DNA from: S139-23 sp047639315
Lineage (GTDB): Bacteria > Planctomycetota > GCA-002687715 > DRQF01
DNA: 64,000 nt
Direction of reading: 5' to 3'
Assembly: GCA_047639315.1 (NCBI GenBank)
Contig: JBLINQ010000002.1
Location: 26,014-90,013 of the forward strand
The notes under the pieces: generated by a model
What the model was told of the DNA's origin: nothing
The model's input: the letters and a program-made list of their open reading frames with translations, nothing else
Databases searched by the model: none
Made by a program: the position numbers and the translations under genes
In this document: positions 18,713 to 27,406 of the stretch, one piece after another
Position numbering within the stretch: position 1 is the stretch's first letter
Layout of the letters: every line of letters begins with the position of its first letter

Positions 18713-21004
18713 TTAGTTTTCTTGAGCCGAATTCGTTTCTTGGAGGATCACCGGTGAAATGGCAATCTCTTCGATCCGGAAATTCGACGAACCTGATGGC
18801 AAGATGACTTCAATCTCTGCGCCCAAGGATTGTCCAAGTAGTCCGCGCCCGAGTGGTGCCATGTAGGAGATGATGTGTTTGTCCATATCAGCATCCCATG
18901 GGCCAAGAAGGGTGTAGGACTCGGTGATTGCCTTGTCGAGGTTCGTAATGCGAACTTCGCAGCCAATCGCAACCGTTTCATTGTTGACGCTGTCGGCATC
19001 AATGATACGGGCCTTGTCCAAGGAGTTTTTCATCTCTTCGGCGCGAGCAGTCAAAGCAGATTGCTTTTCAAGTGCAGCGGTCCATTCGGCATTTTCTGAC
19101 AAGTCACCGAAGGAAGCAGCACGGGTGATTTCCGTAGCGTTCTTCGGAATCTCGTCGTTGACAACGATGTTGTATTCATCTTCGTAGCGGAGGTAGCCCG
19201 CATTAGTAACGTAGATGATATTCTCGTCGATAGCGCCGATGGTGTCGAGTTTGCGTTCTTCTGCTTCGGCACGACGTTTCGCGACTTCTGGGCGGGCTCT
19301 CAAGAGAGTCGCGACCAAGATGTCTTTCACGTCATCAGGAAGGCTTCGGCTACCGCGGATGATGTTATAGAAACCACTCGCTTCATTGATGGTTCCTTCA
19401 TCCAAGGTGTCGCGGAGGAGTTGCGACTTCTTGGCGACCAAGAGCTTCTCAATGTCTTTGCATTCTTTGCGGTAAGGCTCTTTGCGTGGATCTTTGTCGT
19501 CGCAAAGGAGGAACTTGCTCATGCAATGTGAATGCAAGAGGATCGTCTTCTCCAAAAGGGACGTCAAAGAAGGCAATGGCAGTTCTTTGTGGATCTTCTT
19601 CTTCAAGCGGAGCTTGACGTACCACACGAAGCTGCCGCGAAGATCACGGAACTTGGTGGCGAAGTCTTCGATGGCACGAGCTGTGCGATCGTAGGCCTTA
19701 ACCGCCAAGAGCTCCTTCGAGCAGTATTCGCAAATGTCAGCCTCGCCCAAGTAAAGAGCGCGTTCGAATGACTCTTGCCAATCTTCTTTGAAGTTGTCTT
19801 TGATGCGAGCCAACACTTCCTTGCGGTCAGCGTTGATTGGCACAGTGGCCAAGTTGTCGAGGAAGCTGAAAGGGTCGGCCAAGATGTTGTCGAGAAGGAG
19901 GTCGTCTGGGATCTCGTAGTTATCTTCCATGGCAGCGATTTTCTCAAGCATGAGAGCAAGGCTGATCGCAGCGCCAGGATATTCGTCTCGTTCTTCAGCC
20001 GCACTCTTTGCCAGAACTCCCGCAGCAACCATCAAGGCTGGGCGAGTTTCTGGATGTTCTGTTAGCTCAATGAAGAGTTCGCGGACGTACTTGATTTTGC
20101 GCGGGAGGGTGCGAAGACCGCGAAGGTTGATCAAAGTTTGATCTTCGAAATTTTGCTCGGCGATCGTGACTTCAACAGTCGGGTTGTTGCCGGTTGTCAT
20201 CTTGACGTTGGAATCACGCTTGGCCTTGGTCCGAGTCTTTGCCCACCATTTCGACCAGTCCTTCGTCGGGATGACCCCTTCGGTCAGCCGTTCGCGAAGA
20301 TCGCGAACAGTTGTTTTTCTTTCGCGGCTGGTGACGACGCATTTCACCAAGGAGACAGGGTCTTCCTTGGCCATCGTCTGGAGGTCTTCAATGCGATCGA
20401 ACTTCATCGCCTTGTAGCTACTCCGTTCGAGATGCTTGGTAATGCTGCGTGCCATGTCGAGCCCGAGCTCGTGGCCCTTCAGCTCAAAGAAGTCGATGGT
20501 GACGGTGCCTTCGAGCGTATCGACTGAAGCGACGGTTCCGACACCCCATCCGGCTGGATGCTCGACGTAGGAGCCTGGCTTGAAGCGCAAGTAGCTCTCG
20601 AGCTTCTCTGCGCAATCGGCGACCTGAATATCTTCAAGGATGCCAGAATGCTCGATCAACGTCTCGAGGCCCTCATTGTCGGCGTACTTGCGACGGAGAA
20701 CTTTCAGGAAGTTATCTCGGAGGTTACGATCTCTCGGCGCGACGGTCGACAGATGATGAAGGCATTGAAGACCCTCATCGTCTTTCTCGGCGTCATCCAA
20801 GTAGCAGGGCAGCAACATATTGATGTACGTCGCTGCTTTGCCCAAGTGGCCCTGGGTTTCCAAGGCGTAGATGCCCTCAAGAAGACCCTCAACGTCAGAA
20901 GAATCATTGGCGATAGCTTCCGCCCAGGCATTCTCAAATGGCTTGAGATCGTGTTTCTGAGCGAGGTCAACAAGGCGCTTGACGGTCTGTGATTTGGCTG
21001 GCAT
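18713..21004 (-). CDS. greA: Transcription elongation factor GreA, long PVC-type form
   Basis: Gre factors enter the RNA polymerase secondary channel and stimulate cleavage of backtracked RNA. The last 160 or so residues are GreA-like: the coiled-coil tip reads SFGDLSENAEW (near residues 627-637) with the acidic Asp and Glu of canonical GreA retained, followed by a C-terminal FKBP-like domain ending in RIEEIAI. Ordinary GreA has about 160 residues; this protein has 763. The 600-residue extension is mostly helical, with a compact segment near 145-195 (PAGWGVGTVASVD, VTIDFFEL) that could be a small beta-barrel. Chlamydial GreA has a similar long extension of unclear function. It lies 50 bases downstream of the GNAT gene on the same strand and ends at a strong terminator. 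Confidence 0.85.
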   Translation of the reverse strand: MPAKSQTVKRLVDLAQKHDLKPFENAWAEAIANDSSDVEGLLEGIYALETQGHLGKAATYINMLLPCYLDDAEKDDEGLQCLHHLSTVAPRDRNLRDNFLKVLRRKYADNEGLETLIEHSGILEDIQVADCAEKLESYLRFKPGSYVEHPAGWGVGTVASVDTLEGTVTIDFFELKGHELGLDMARSITKHLERSSYKAMKFDRIEDLQTMAKEDPVSLVKCVVTSRERKTTVRDLRERLTEGVIPTKDWSKWWAKTRTKAKRDSNVKMTTGNNPTVEVTIAEQNFEDQTLINLRGLRTLPRKIKYVRELFIELTEHPETRPALMVAAGVLAKSAAEERDEYPGAAISLALMLEKIAAMEDNYEIPDDLLLDNILADPFSFLDNLATVPINADRKEVLARIKDNFKEDWQESFERALYLGEADICEYCSKELLAVKAYDRTARAIEDFATKFRDLRGSFVWYVKLRLKKKIHKELPLPSLTSLLEKTILLHSHCMSKFLLCDDKDPRKEPYRKECKDIEKLLVAKKSQLLRDTLDEGTINEASGFYNIIRGSRSLPDDVKDILVATLLRARPEVAKRRAEAEERKLDTIGAIDENIIYVTNAGYLRYEDEYNIVVNDEIPKNATEITRAASFGDLSENAEWTAALEKQSALTARAEEMKNSLDKARIIDADSVNNETVAIGCEVRITNLDKAITESYTLLGPWDADMDKHIISYMAPLGRGLLGQSLGAEIEVILPSGSSNFRIEEIAISPVILQETNSAQEN

Positions 21005-21054
21005 AGCTGGAATTCCGTCCTTTCAAGGACTCTCAAACGTGAAGCGTTATACTA

Positions 21055-22233
21055 TTAAACTGGACTCTCGATTCCACGGCTGGAGTCGAGAGGTCTTTGG
21101 TAAAGGCGATGAGTCTTGTGGGCAGTTCCACCGAGTTTCTCAATTGTGTTGATCATGACGGTGTTTGTTTCGAGCACCCATCCAAGCTCACTCCATTTCT
21201 TGCCTAAGTCCCGCGCTGCACGAAAACTCTCATAGTAGAGCACGGAGTCAAGCCCACGGCGCTGCATGTCGCGACGAATTCCCATCGCCAAAAGGCGGAT
21301 ATCTGGGATCTTCTTCATACCGAAAAGCAGCTTAAACAGTCCGAAGGGAAACAACTTGCCTTTGAGGTTCTGCGTGATGTAATAGATGTCCGGGAGCACA
21401 AGACTGAAGCCTACAGGATGTCCGTCAACTTCGACGAAATTAGCCAACTTAGCTTCGACTATCGGCTTCATTTCTTTGGCCATGTGGTCAATTTCCGCAT
21501 TGGTCAAGCCCACGTGACCCCAATTCTCCATCCAAGCGTCTTCGTAGATGTCTTTGAAGCGCTTGACCTCGTCGGGGAATTTCTTCATGTCAAACGGGCG
21601 AACACTGAGATTCTCACGTTTCTTGATGCGCTCGATGATCCGCTCCATGCGTTCTGCGCCAAATTCCATGACGGGTAGGCTGAAGGAAATGAGGTCCATC
21701 ACCTTTTCCAAGCCATAACCCGTTATCAGATCTTCGTACCACGGCGGATTCCAGGCCGTGAGCACTGTCTGGCGCCAATCGAATCCCTTGACCAAGATTC
21801 CAACTTCATCATTCATGCTGAAGCTGACTGGGCCGCGCATTTGGTCTAGGCCCCGGTCGCTTAACCATTGAGCGGCTCGATCGAGGAGTGCCTTAGCGAT
21901 CTCGGGGTTGTTCTCTGATTCAAACCACCCAAAGAAGCCAACGCCATCCTTATGGATCTCGTTGTGGCGTCGATTTTCGATCGCAGCAATGCGACCGACG
22001 CAGCGATCTCCATCCAAGGCGATGAAATATTCCGCCTCAGCGTGCTTGAAGAAGGGGTTCTTCTGCTTGTCCAAGCGCGCTTTGACGTCGAACAAAAGGG
22101 GGGGTACGAAGTGTTTCTCGGCAGAATGGAGGCGATATGGAAGGTCGATGAACTGCCTAAGATGTTTCTTGCAGGCAATGACTTTGACTTCGTATTTCAA
22201 AACCGTGGCGCCCCCAAATCGGAGCGCCAGCAT
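21055..22233 (-). CDS. GNAT-fold N-acyltransferase, candidate ceramide synthase
   Basis: A 392-residue member of the GNAT superfamily of the large type, with a C-terminal acyltransferase region (FVEVDGHPVGFSLVLPD, then AMGIRRDMQRRGLDSVLYYE). The N-terminal half contains VPPLLFDVKARLDKQKNPFF and FFGWFES, seen in the family often annotated YghO-like. The gene starts 13 bases after the serine-palmitoyltransferase-like gene, so the two are surely co-transcribed. In Caulobacter-type sphingolipid synthesis the ceramide synthase is a GNAT-type enzyme that N-acylates the long-chain base. By this context the protein is a candidate for that step; the substrate is inferred, not visible. The start may be ATG 22233 or a TTG 11 codons later. 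Confidence 0.75.
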   Translation of the reverse strand: MLALRFGGATVLKYEVKVIACKKHLRQFIDLPYRLHSAEKHFVPPLLFDVKARLDKQKNPFFKHAEAEYFIALDGDRCVGRIAAIENRRHNEIHKDGVGFFGWFESENNPEIAKALLDRAAQWLSDRGLDQMRGPVSFSMNDEVGILVKGFDWRQTVLTAWNPPWYEDLITGYGLEKVMDLISFSLPVMEFGAERMERIIERIKKRENLSVRPFDMKKFPDEVKRFKDIYEDAWMENWGHVGLTNAEIDHMAKEMKPIVEAKLANFVEVDGHPVGFSLVLPDIYYITQNLKGKLFPFGLFKLLFGMKKIPDIRLLAMGIRRDMQRRGLDSVLYYESFRAARDLGKKWSELGWVLETNTVMINTIEKLGGTAHKTHRLYQRPLDSSRGIESPV

Positions 22234-22246
22234 TCATCGTCTTTGA

Positions 22247-23440
22247 TCACTGGTCTGCTGCGACATTCGCATGGGACGCGAGTTTTGCAAACACGCCCAA
22301 TGTGAAGTCCAGGTCTTCCTGTGTATGAGTAGCCATGTAGCTGGTCCGTACTAATCCGACGAATGCCGCTGGGGGCACCACAGGATTGACGAACAGGCCT
22401 TCTTCAAAAATTCGTTTTGCGAACTTAAACGTATCGATTTCCTCGCCGACGCGGATCGGGATGATCGGCGTCTGAGAGCCCATCGTGTCGAAGCCGAGAG
22501 CATCCAAGCCCTTCTTCATCTTGCTGACGTTATGTCGCAAGCGTGTCAGATGCTCTGGTTCGCTCTCGAGGATGTTTAGTGCGGTCAAAGCAGATGCCAC
22601 GTTAGGTGGCGATATACTTGCTGAGAACATCAATGAGCGAGCCATGTGCTTGATGAAGTGAATCACTTCGTCACTGGCCGCGACGAACCCACCAAGGGAT
22701 GCTAAAGACTTCGAGAAAGTACCGGTGACAATGTCAACGCCACTATCCGGGCCGATCATGCCAAAGTGCTCGGTTGTACCACGACCGCGTTCGCCGAGGA
22801 CACCAACACTGTGGGCGTCATCAACCATCACTCGGGCGCCATACTTGCGGGCTATAGCAACGATTTCAGGCAGCTTGGTGATGCCGCCCAACATCGAGAA
22901 GACACCGTCGACGACGATGAGCTTGCCAGCATCAGGCTTTGCAGTCTTGAGTTTGTTTTCGAGGTCTTCTAGGTCGCCATGACGGAAGCGTTTCACGTCG
23001 GCGTAGCTGAGGCGACAGGCATCAATAATGGAAGCGTGATTGTCTTTATCGCAATAGACGATGTCGCCTTTACCTGCGATTGAGGCAATGACACCCAAAT
23101 TGACCTGGAAGCCAGTGGAAAAAGTGACAGCTGCAGGATAGCGCAAGAAATTGGCCAGGCGTTCTTCTAATTCCTCATGCAACGAAAGCGTACCGTTTAG
23201 GAAACGAGAGCCCGTGCACGATGAACCGAATTGGTCCAGAGCATTCTTGGCTGCAGCCAGTACCCGAGGGTCATGAGTTAGGCCCAAATAGTTATTGGAA
23301 CCAATCATCACCAATTCACGACCATCGATCGTGACTCGAGAGCTAGTAGAGCTACTTGTTGGTCGGAAATACGGATACAGATCGGCCTGAATAAGCCGTT
23401 CTGCACGATCGAACCGACGACACTTGTCAAAAAGATCCAA
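22247..23440 (-). CDS. spt: Alpha-oxoamine synthase, probable serine palmitoyltransferase
   Basis: This PLP-dependent enzyme condenses an amino acid with an acyl-CoA or acyl-ACP. The PLP lysine is K244 in TGTFSKSLASLGG. The cofactor-stacking His is in DNHASI (H135), and the PLP aspartate is in VDDAHSVG (D208). The end MATHTQEDLDFTL is typical of the fold-type I family. At 397 residues it fits serine palmitoyltransferase, 8-amino-7-oxononanoate synthase and 2-amino-3-ketobutyrate ligase alike. The neighbouring GNAT acyltransferase and divergent reductase favour the sphingolipid role, and no other biotin or threonine genes are present. The start is TTG 23440, supported by GGAAGG 7 bases upstream. 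A near-consensus promoter with an overlapping palindrome lies just ahead. Confidence 0.83.
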   Translation of the reverse strand: MDLFDKCRRFDRAERLIQADLYPYFRPTSSSTSSRVTIDGRELVMIGSNNYLGLTHDPRVLAAAKNALDQFGSSCTGSRFLNGTLSLHEELEERLANFLRYPAAVTFSTGFQVNLGVIASIAGKGDIVYCDKDNHASIIDACRLSYADVKRFRHGDLEDLENKLKTAKPDAGKLIVVDGVFSMLGGITKLPEIVAIARKYGARVMVDDAHSVGVLGERGRGTTEHFGMIGPDSGVDIVTGTFSKSLASLGGFVAASDEVIHFIKHMARSLMFSASISPPNVASALTALNILESEPEHLTRLRHNVSKMKKGLDALGFDTMGSQTPIIPIRVGEEIDTFKFAKRIFEEGLFVNPVVPPAAFVGLVRTSYMATHTQEDLDFTLGVFAKLASHANVAADQ

Positions 23441-23496
23441 ATCAGTACCTTCCCACTGAGGATCCAGTATACGTCGTCGGGAGCGCGACGCTCAAC

Positions 23497-23510
23497 GGGA
23501 CTATAGTCCC
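23497..23510. promoter_or_regulatory. Perfect 14-bp palindrome over the spt -10 box, putative operator
   Basis: GGGACTATAGTCCC is a perfect inverted repeat that covers the whole -10 box of the spt promoter. A dimeric repressor bound here would block RNA polymerase. The site also lies about 100 bases upstream of the divergent reductase gene. No regulator gene for it is evident nearby. Confidence 0.5.
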
Positions 23511-23529
23511 ACGGCGGACTTTATGTCAA
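23500..23529 (-). promoter_or_regulatory. Near-consensus sigma-70 promoter of the spt-GNAT operon
   Basis: On the minus strand, TTGACA (plus coordinates 23524-23529) and TATAGT (23500-23505) are separated by 18 bases. Transcription would start near 23493, leaving an untranslated leader of about 50 bases before the TTG start codon at 23440. The -35 box is a perfect consensus match, the best promoter I found in the window. Confidence 0.65.
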
Positions 23530-23608
23530 ATTCCCCGAACCACTTCAATTTCATCCGTAAGAGTTTGAAGGGACCTATTTTGCGTGACTTAATGAGATGC
23601 CCTAAGGA

Positions 23609-24631
23609 ATGTCCCTGCAACCCTTAACAGATAACTACGCAAATCAGACAATCGCTGTAACAGGTGGTTCCGGGTTCATCGGTGCTCGACTTTTGCGGCA
23701 ATTGGCGCAAAGTCAGCCAAAAGAGCTTCGGGTTCTGGTCCGAAAAAGCTCCTCTTTAGACCTGATTAACGACCTGGAAACCGATGTTCGAATCGCTCCT
23801 CTTGAGGACGAAAAGGCCTTGGATTCGGCCTTAGAGGGCGTTGACTACGTTTTTCACCTCGCTGGCCTCACTCGCGCCAAGACCCGAGAGGCCCTATTTC
23901 GGGTCAATGCCGAGGGAACCGCGAACTTGGCAGCTTCGGTCAAGCGGGTTTCTCCTTCGGTTCGGCGCGTCGTCTTGGTTGGAAGCCAAGCTGCAATGGG
24001 CCCTAACCCACAGGAATGCCAAGAAGTTAGGGAAGATGATCAGCCTCGCCCGGTTACCTGGTATGGCGAATCAAAACTGGCTGCGGAGAAGGAGTTCAAG
24101 AGGAACCTCGGGGAACTTCCTTGGTCCATTGTCCGTCCGCCAGGCGTATATGGCCCCGGTGAAAAAGACTTTCTTAGCATGTTTCGTATGATCAAGAACC
24201 GATTTTCGCCGGTGATTGGCTTTAAGCCCAAGTCTTACTCCTTGGTCTTCTCGGATGACCTCGTTGACTCGATTTTGGCTGTCGCAACAAGTGAGAGTGC
24301 GGTCCAGCGGACGTACTTTGCGGCCGATCCGGCTGTCTACACCACCAACGATCTCTTGACGGCCATCGAAGGGGCCTTGTCCCGGCGGGCCTGGAAACCG
24401 CCGCTTCCTGAGTTCCTCGTTTATGGGTTAGCTGGATTCAACAGCCTCATCTCCCCCCTCATGTCACGACCGCCCCTCCTCAATTTACAGAAAGTGAAGG
24501 AGCTCCTGCCTGATCGTTGGGTGGTCTCAACAGATCGGCTGCGAGATGAAGTCGGCTTCGTCTGCCCGACTCCGCTCGACGAAGGGATCGCGGCGACCGC
24601 CCAGTGGTATCGAGAAAAAGGATGGCTTTGA
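23609..24631 (+). CDS. NAD(P)-dependent epimerase/dehydratase family oxidoreductase, candidate ceramide-pathway reductase
   Basis: An extended short-chain dehydrogenase of 340 residues. The nucleotide-binding motif is TGGSGFIG (18-25); the catalytic residues are Ser126 (VGSQAA), Tyr152 and Lys156 (YGESK). The proline-rich VRPPGVYGPGEKDF is typical of the NAD-dependent epimerase/dehydratase family. It is divergent from the spt operon, with only 168 bases between. In bacterial sphingolipid synthesis the ketone left by serine palmitoyltransferase is reduced by an epimerase/dehydratase-type enzyme (CerR), so that role fits. Nucleotide-sugar modification is the main alternative, since glycosyltransferases follow. 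The TAAGGA motif abuts the ATG, an unusually short ribosome-binding spacing. Confidence 0.78.
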   Translation: MSLQPLTDNYANQTIAVTGGSGFIGARLLRQLAQSQPKELRVLVRKSSSLDLINDLETDVRIAPLEDEKALDSALEGVDYVFHLAGLTRAKTREALFRVNAEGTANLAASVKRVSPSVRRVVLVGSQAAMGPNPQECQEVREDDQPRPVTWYGESKLAAEKEFKRNLGELPWSIVRPPGVYGPGEKDFLSMFRMIKNRFSPVIGFKPKSYSLVFSDDLVDSILAVATSESAVQRTYFAADPAVYTTNDLLTAIEGALSRRAWKPPLPEFLVYGLAGFNSLISPLMSRPPLLNLQKVKELLPDRWVVSTDRLRDEVGFVCPTPLDEGIAATAQWYREKGWL

Positions 24632-24665
24632 GTTCAGGGGTTCGTCCTGGTGGTATTCTAATCCT

Positions 24666-25649
24666 ATGACCCACGGAGCCCTGACCATTTCCGCCTGTAT
24701 CGTTTTGCACAATGAGGCTGGCGATTTGCCCGCATTGCGTGAAAGCCTTGGGCTTCAATCCTGCCCGATTGATCAAGTCATCTTTTGTCTTAACGGTGAC
24801 AACGACGCCGTCAAGGAAGTGACCCAAGAGCTATTCCCCGGTGCCACGATCATTGATCAAGAGCAAAACCTTGGGTTCGCGGGCGGTATCAACGCTTGTT
24901 TGGCCGCGACTGACAGCACTTACGTCCTTCTGCTCAATGCGGACGTTGTTCTAAACGCGGACTACGTACAGTGCTGTCTGGATGTCTTCGATGCCGAGGA
25001 GCAAGTTGGTGGGGTCGGCGGTATTTTGCTGCGGTCCAAGGATGGCGAAGACTGCATCGACACGGCTGGGTTCGTGATGCAACCATGGCTGCGCATCGTT
25101 GATCGCGCGGCGGGATCCATTGACCTGGCTCAGTTTCATGAACGGGAAGCCGTGATTGGGGTCTGTGCCGCCGCCGCCGTTTTCTCTCGCGCCGCTCTTG
25201 ATCAAGTTGCCGAAGCTGGGGCCGTGATGGATGAAGACTTCTGGATGTACAAAGAAGATCAGGATCTTTGCCTCCGGATCAAGGAAGCCGGGTGGCAAGT
25301 CTTCTTTGAACCAGCTGCCAAAGGTCGTCATCATCGCGGATGGGCCCCAGAACGTCGATTTGACGTGCCAATCGAAATCCGACGCCATTCTCTGAAGAAT
25401 CGCTATCTCCTTCTGACCAAGCATTGGCGCTTTGGCTCGCATTCTTGGAACCTGCCCATTCTCTTCCTATTCGAGATTCTGCTTTTTGTAGGTCTTTGCC
25501 TACGAGACCCGAAGGTTCTCATCGGCTATGCTCGGGCTTTAGCCCTCCTGCCGAAAATGCTCGCCAAAAGAAAGAAGTTAATACGTCGGTTTTCTCGTAC
25601 AAAGAAGGACGGAATCACCAAGCGCTTGGCAACATTCCTGGTCGTGTAA
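24666..25649 (+). CDS. Family 2 glycosyltransferase
   Basis: A GT-A-fold glycosyltransferase of 327 residues. The N-terminal nucleotide-binding strand reads ACIVLHNEAGD. NLGFAGGINACL is the usual GT2 signature after the acceptor loop, and LLNADVVL takes the place of the DXD metal site. A WMYKEDQDLCLRIKEAGW segment matches the rhamnosyltransferase-like subgroup. A hydrophobic stretch near residue 270 (LFLFEILLFVGLCL) suggests membrane association. The frame is open 40 codons upstream, but that part overlaps the previous gene; ATG 24666 fits the fold. It lies 34 bases after the reductase gene and 9 bases before a second GT2. The sugar and acceptor are unknown; glycosylation of a lipid or surface polymer is likely. 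Confidence 0.88.
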   Translation: MTHGALTISACIVLHNEAGDLPALRESLGLQSCPIDQVIFCLNGDNDAVKEVTQELFPGATIIDQEQNLGFAGGINACLAATDSTYVLLLNADVVLNADYVQCCLDVFDAEEQVGGVGGILLRSKDGEDCIDTAGFVMQPWLRIVDRAAGSIDLAQFHEREAVIGVCAAAAVFSRAALDQVAEAGAVMDEDFWMYKEDQDLCLRIKEAGWQVFFEPAAKGRHHRGWAPERRFDVPIEIRRHSLKNRYLLLTKHWRFGSHSWNLPILFLFEILLFVGLCLRDPKVLIGYARALALLPKMLAKRKKLIRRFSRTKKDGITKRLATFLVV

Positions 25650-25658
25650 TACGGAATC

Positions 25659-26528
25659 ATGCAACTTTCCATCGTCATAACTAGCTTCAACACCCGCCCC
25701 TTGCTGCATGACTGCCTCCAGTCGATTCAGGAGTCAGAAGGCGGCGTCGAGTTTGAGGTTTTTGTTGTCGACAACGGCTCGACCGATGGATCACCAGGAA
25801 TGGTGAAGACGGAATTCCCCCAAGTACAGCTGTTTGAAAACAAGACCAACCGAGGGTTCGCCAAGGCCAACAATCAAGCATTGCGGCAAACCCAGGGCGA
25901 CTATGTTCTACTACTGAACCCCGATACCCAACTCAGGTCCCAGACCCTCAGCGAGATGATTGAGGTCATGGACGAAAAGCCAGAGGTGGGATTGGCCGGA
26001 ATTAAGCTCGTCCGCCAGGATGGTCAGATGGATCGGGCCTGCCGACGTGGGTTTCCAACCCCATGGAACTCATTGTGGCGGTTCTTGCTGTTAGACCGTC
26101 TGTTTCCGAAAAGCCGCTTCTTCGGCGGTTACAACCTCTCATTCATGGATCCTGATGGCGAGTACGAGGTTGACGCTATCGTCGGGGCATTCATGTTTTT
26201 CCGTCGGGAAACTCTAGAGGAAGTCGGAGTCTTGGACGAGAACTTCTTCATGTTCGGTGAAGACTTGGATTGGTGCTACCGGGTGAGCCGAAGCGAGTGG
26301 AAGATCCTTTACGTGGGTTCCAAAGAGGTGCTTCACATCAAGGGCGCATCGACCCGACAAAACCCGCAGTTGATGAATTCACACTTTCACCGGGCCATGC
26401 TCATCTTCCACAAGAAGCATTTGGAGCATCACTACCCATTCTTCATCAATTGGCTTGTATCCATCGGAATCGGCCTTCGCTGGGTCTGCAAAGCTGTCCT
26501 CTTGCGCTTTCGTCGCCGTCACGCCTAA
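25659..26528 (+). CDS. Family 2 glycosyltransferase, WbbL-like
   Basis: A 289-residue GT2 enzyme with the rhamnosyltransferase-type layout. It has VITSFNTRPLL and VVDNGSTDGS at the nucleotide site, NRGFAKANNQAL, the metal site in LLNPDTQ, and a catalytic region reading FMFGEDLDWCYRV. The C-terminus (about 258-280) is hydrophobic and followed by a basic tail (RFRRRH), suggesting attachment to the inner face of the membrane. It is distinct in sequence from the preceding GT2, so this is not a recent duplication. The pair may add sugars to the lipid made by the adjacent spt cluster or to an O-antigen-like chain; both are inferences from position. Confidence 0.88.
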   Translation: MQLSIVITSFNTRPLLHDCLQSIQESEGGVEFEVFVVDNGSTDGSPGMVKTEFPQVQLFENKTNRGFAKANNQALRQTQGDYVLLLNPDTQLRSQTLSEMIEVMDEKPEVGLAGIKLVRQDGQMDRACRRGFPTPWNSLWRFLLLDRLFPKSRFFGGYNLSFMDPDGEYEVDAIVGAFMFFRRETLEEVGVLDENFFMFGEDLDWCYRVSRSEWKILYVGSKEVLHIKGASTRQNPQLMNSHFHRAMLIFHKKHLEHHYPFFINWLVSIGIGLRWVCKAVLLRFRRRHA

Positions 26529-26617
26529 AAGACTTCCTTTGTTGCTAACGAAAGCACTTCACCAAAAGACCCTCGAACGGGTATACTTCCTTGGCGAACG
26601 AAAGCATGAGGAATGAA

Positions 26618-27391
26618 ATGTCCGAACCGATTATCCGAATTCAGGGTCTGACCGACGTCGGCAAGAAGCGAGATCACAATGAAGATCGTTTCTATGTCTC
26701 AGAGATCCATAACTATGCGGTTTTAGCTGATGGTATGGGAGGGCGCCATTTCGGTGAAGTCGCTGCTCAGATGAGCGTTGATAGTATCCGGGATCGGTTT
26801 GAGAGTTATTTCCCTGAGTCAATCAGCAGCCTCCGAACAGCAGATCAGGCCCATTGCTCTGACATGGTGACCTGTCTCCTAGACGATTGGATTCGTGACG
26901 CGAATTTTGAGGTCTGGAATCGCGGTCAGAAAGAAGAGAAGTATCGAGAGATGGGCACGACGCTGGTTATGGTCTACACCTTACCCAGCATGGCTATCGT
27001 CGCTCATATTGGTGATAGCCGAGGTTATCACATTGATGCGGACGGTAAGATGAAGCTGGTCACCAATGACCATTCATTCGTCAATAGTCAGGTGGCGACC
27101 GGCGCCATGACGATTGAAGAGGCGGAAGCCAGCAACCAAAAGAACATCATCACTCGCGCGATCGGAACTCACCGGCAGGTGAAACCCGAATTCAAAGCGA
27201 TTCGCATGCATGCCGGAGAACGACTCCTGCTTTGCTCGGACGGCCTATCCGACATGGTGGGTGCCGAAGCGATCGGCGAAATTGCCGCTCGGAGCGAAAA
27301 GGGCAAGCACATCTTGGAGGCCTTGGTAGAAGAGGCCAACCACAATGGTGGCCGTGATAACATCACCGTCGTCCTTGTTGAGTACCTCTAA
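26618..27391 (+). CDS. PP2C-type (PPM) serine/threonine protein phosphatase
   Basis: This metal-dependent phosphatase removes phosphate from Ser/Thr residues and usually opposes Hanks-type kinases, of which two are encoded in the window. The motifs are RDHNEDRF (18-25), VLADGMGG with metal-binding D38, GDSRGY, and GRDNITVVL at the C-terminus. At 257 residues it is a single soluble catalytic domain. ATG 26618 is chosen because GAGG stands 6 bases upstream and the domain begins at once; TTG 26591 and ATG 26606 are alternative in-frame starts. It is convergent with the amidohydrolase, 15 bases away. Confidence 0.92.
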   Translation: MSEPIIRIQGLTDVGKKRDHNEDRFYVSEIHNYAVLADGMGGRHFGEVAAQMSVDSIRDRFESYFPESISSLRTADQAHCSDMVTCLLDDWIRDANFEVWNRGQKEEKYREMGTTLVMVYTLPSMAIVAHIGDSRGYHIDADGKMKLVTNDHSFVNSQVATGAMTIEEAEASNQKNIITRAIGTHRQVKPEFKAIRMHAGERLLLCSDGLSDMVGAEAIGEIAARSEKGKHILEALVEEANHNGGRDNITVVLVEYL

Positions 27392-27406
27392 GACCTTGTT
27401 GTCTTC

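Noticed and set aside
24546..24665. N-terminal extension of the first family 2 glycosyltransferase
   Set aside because: The 40 extra codons overlap the end of the preceding reductase gene and precede the normal start of the fold.
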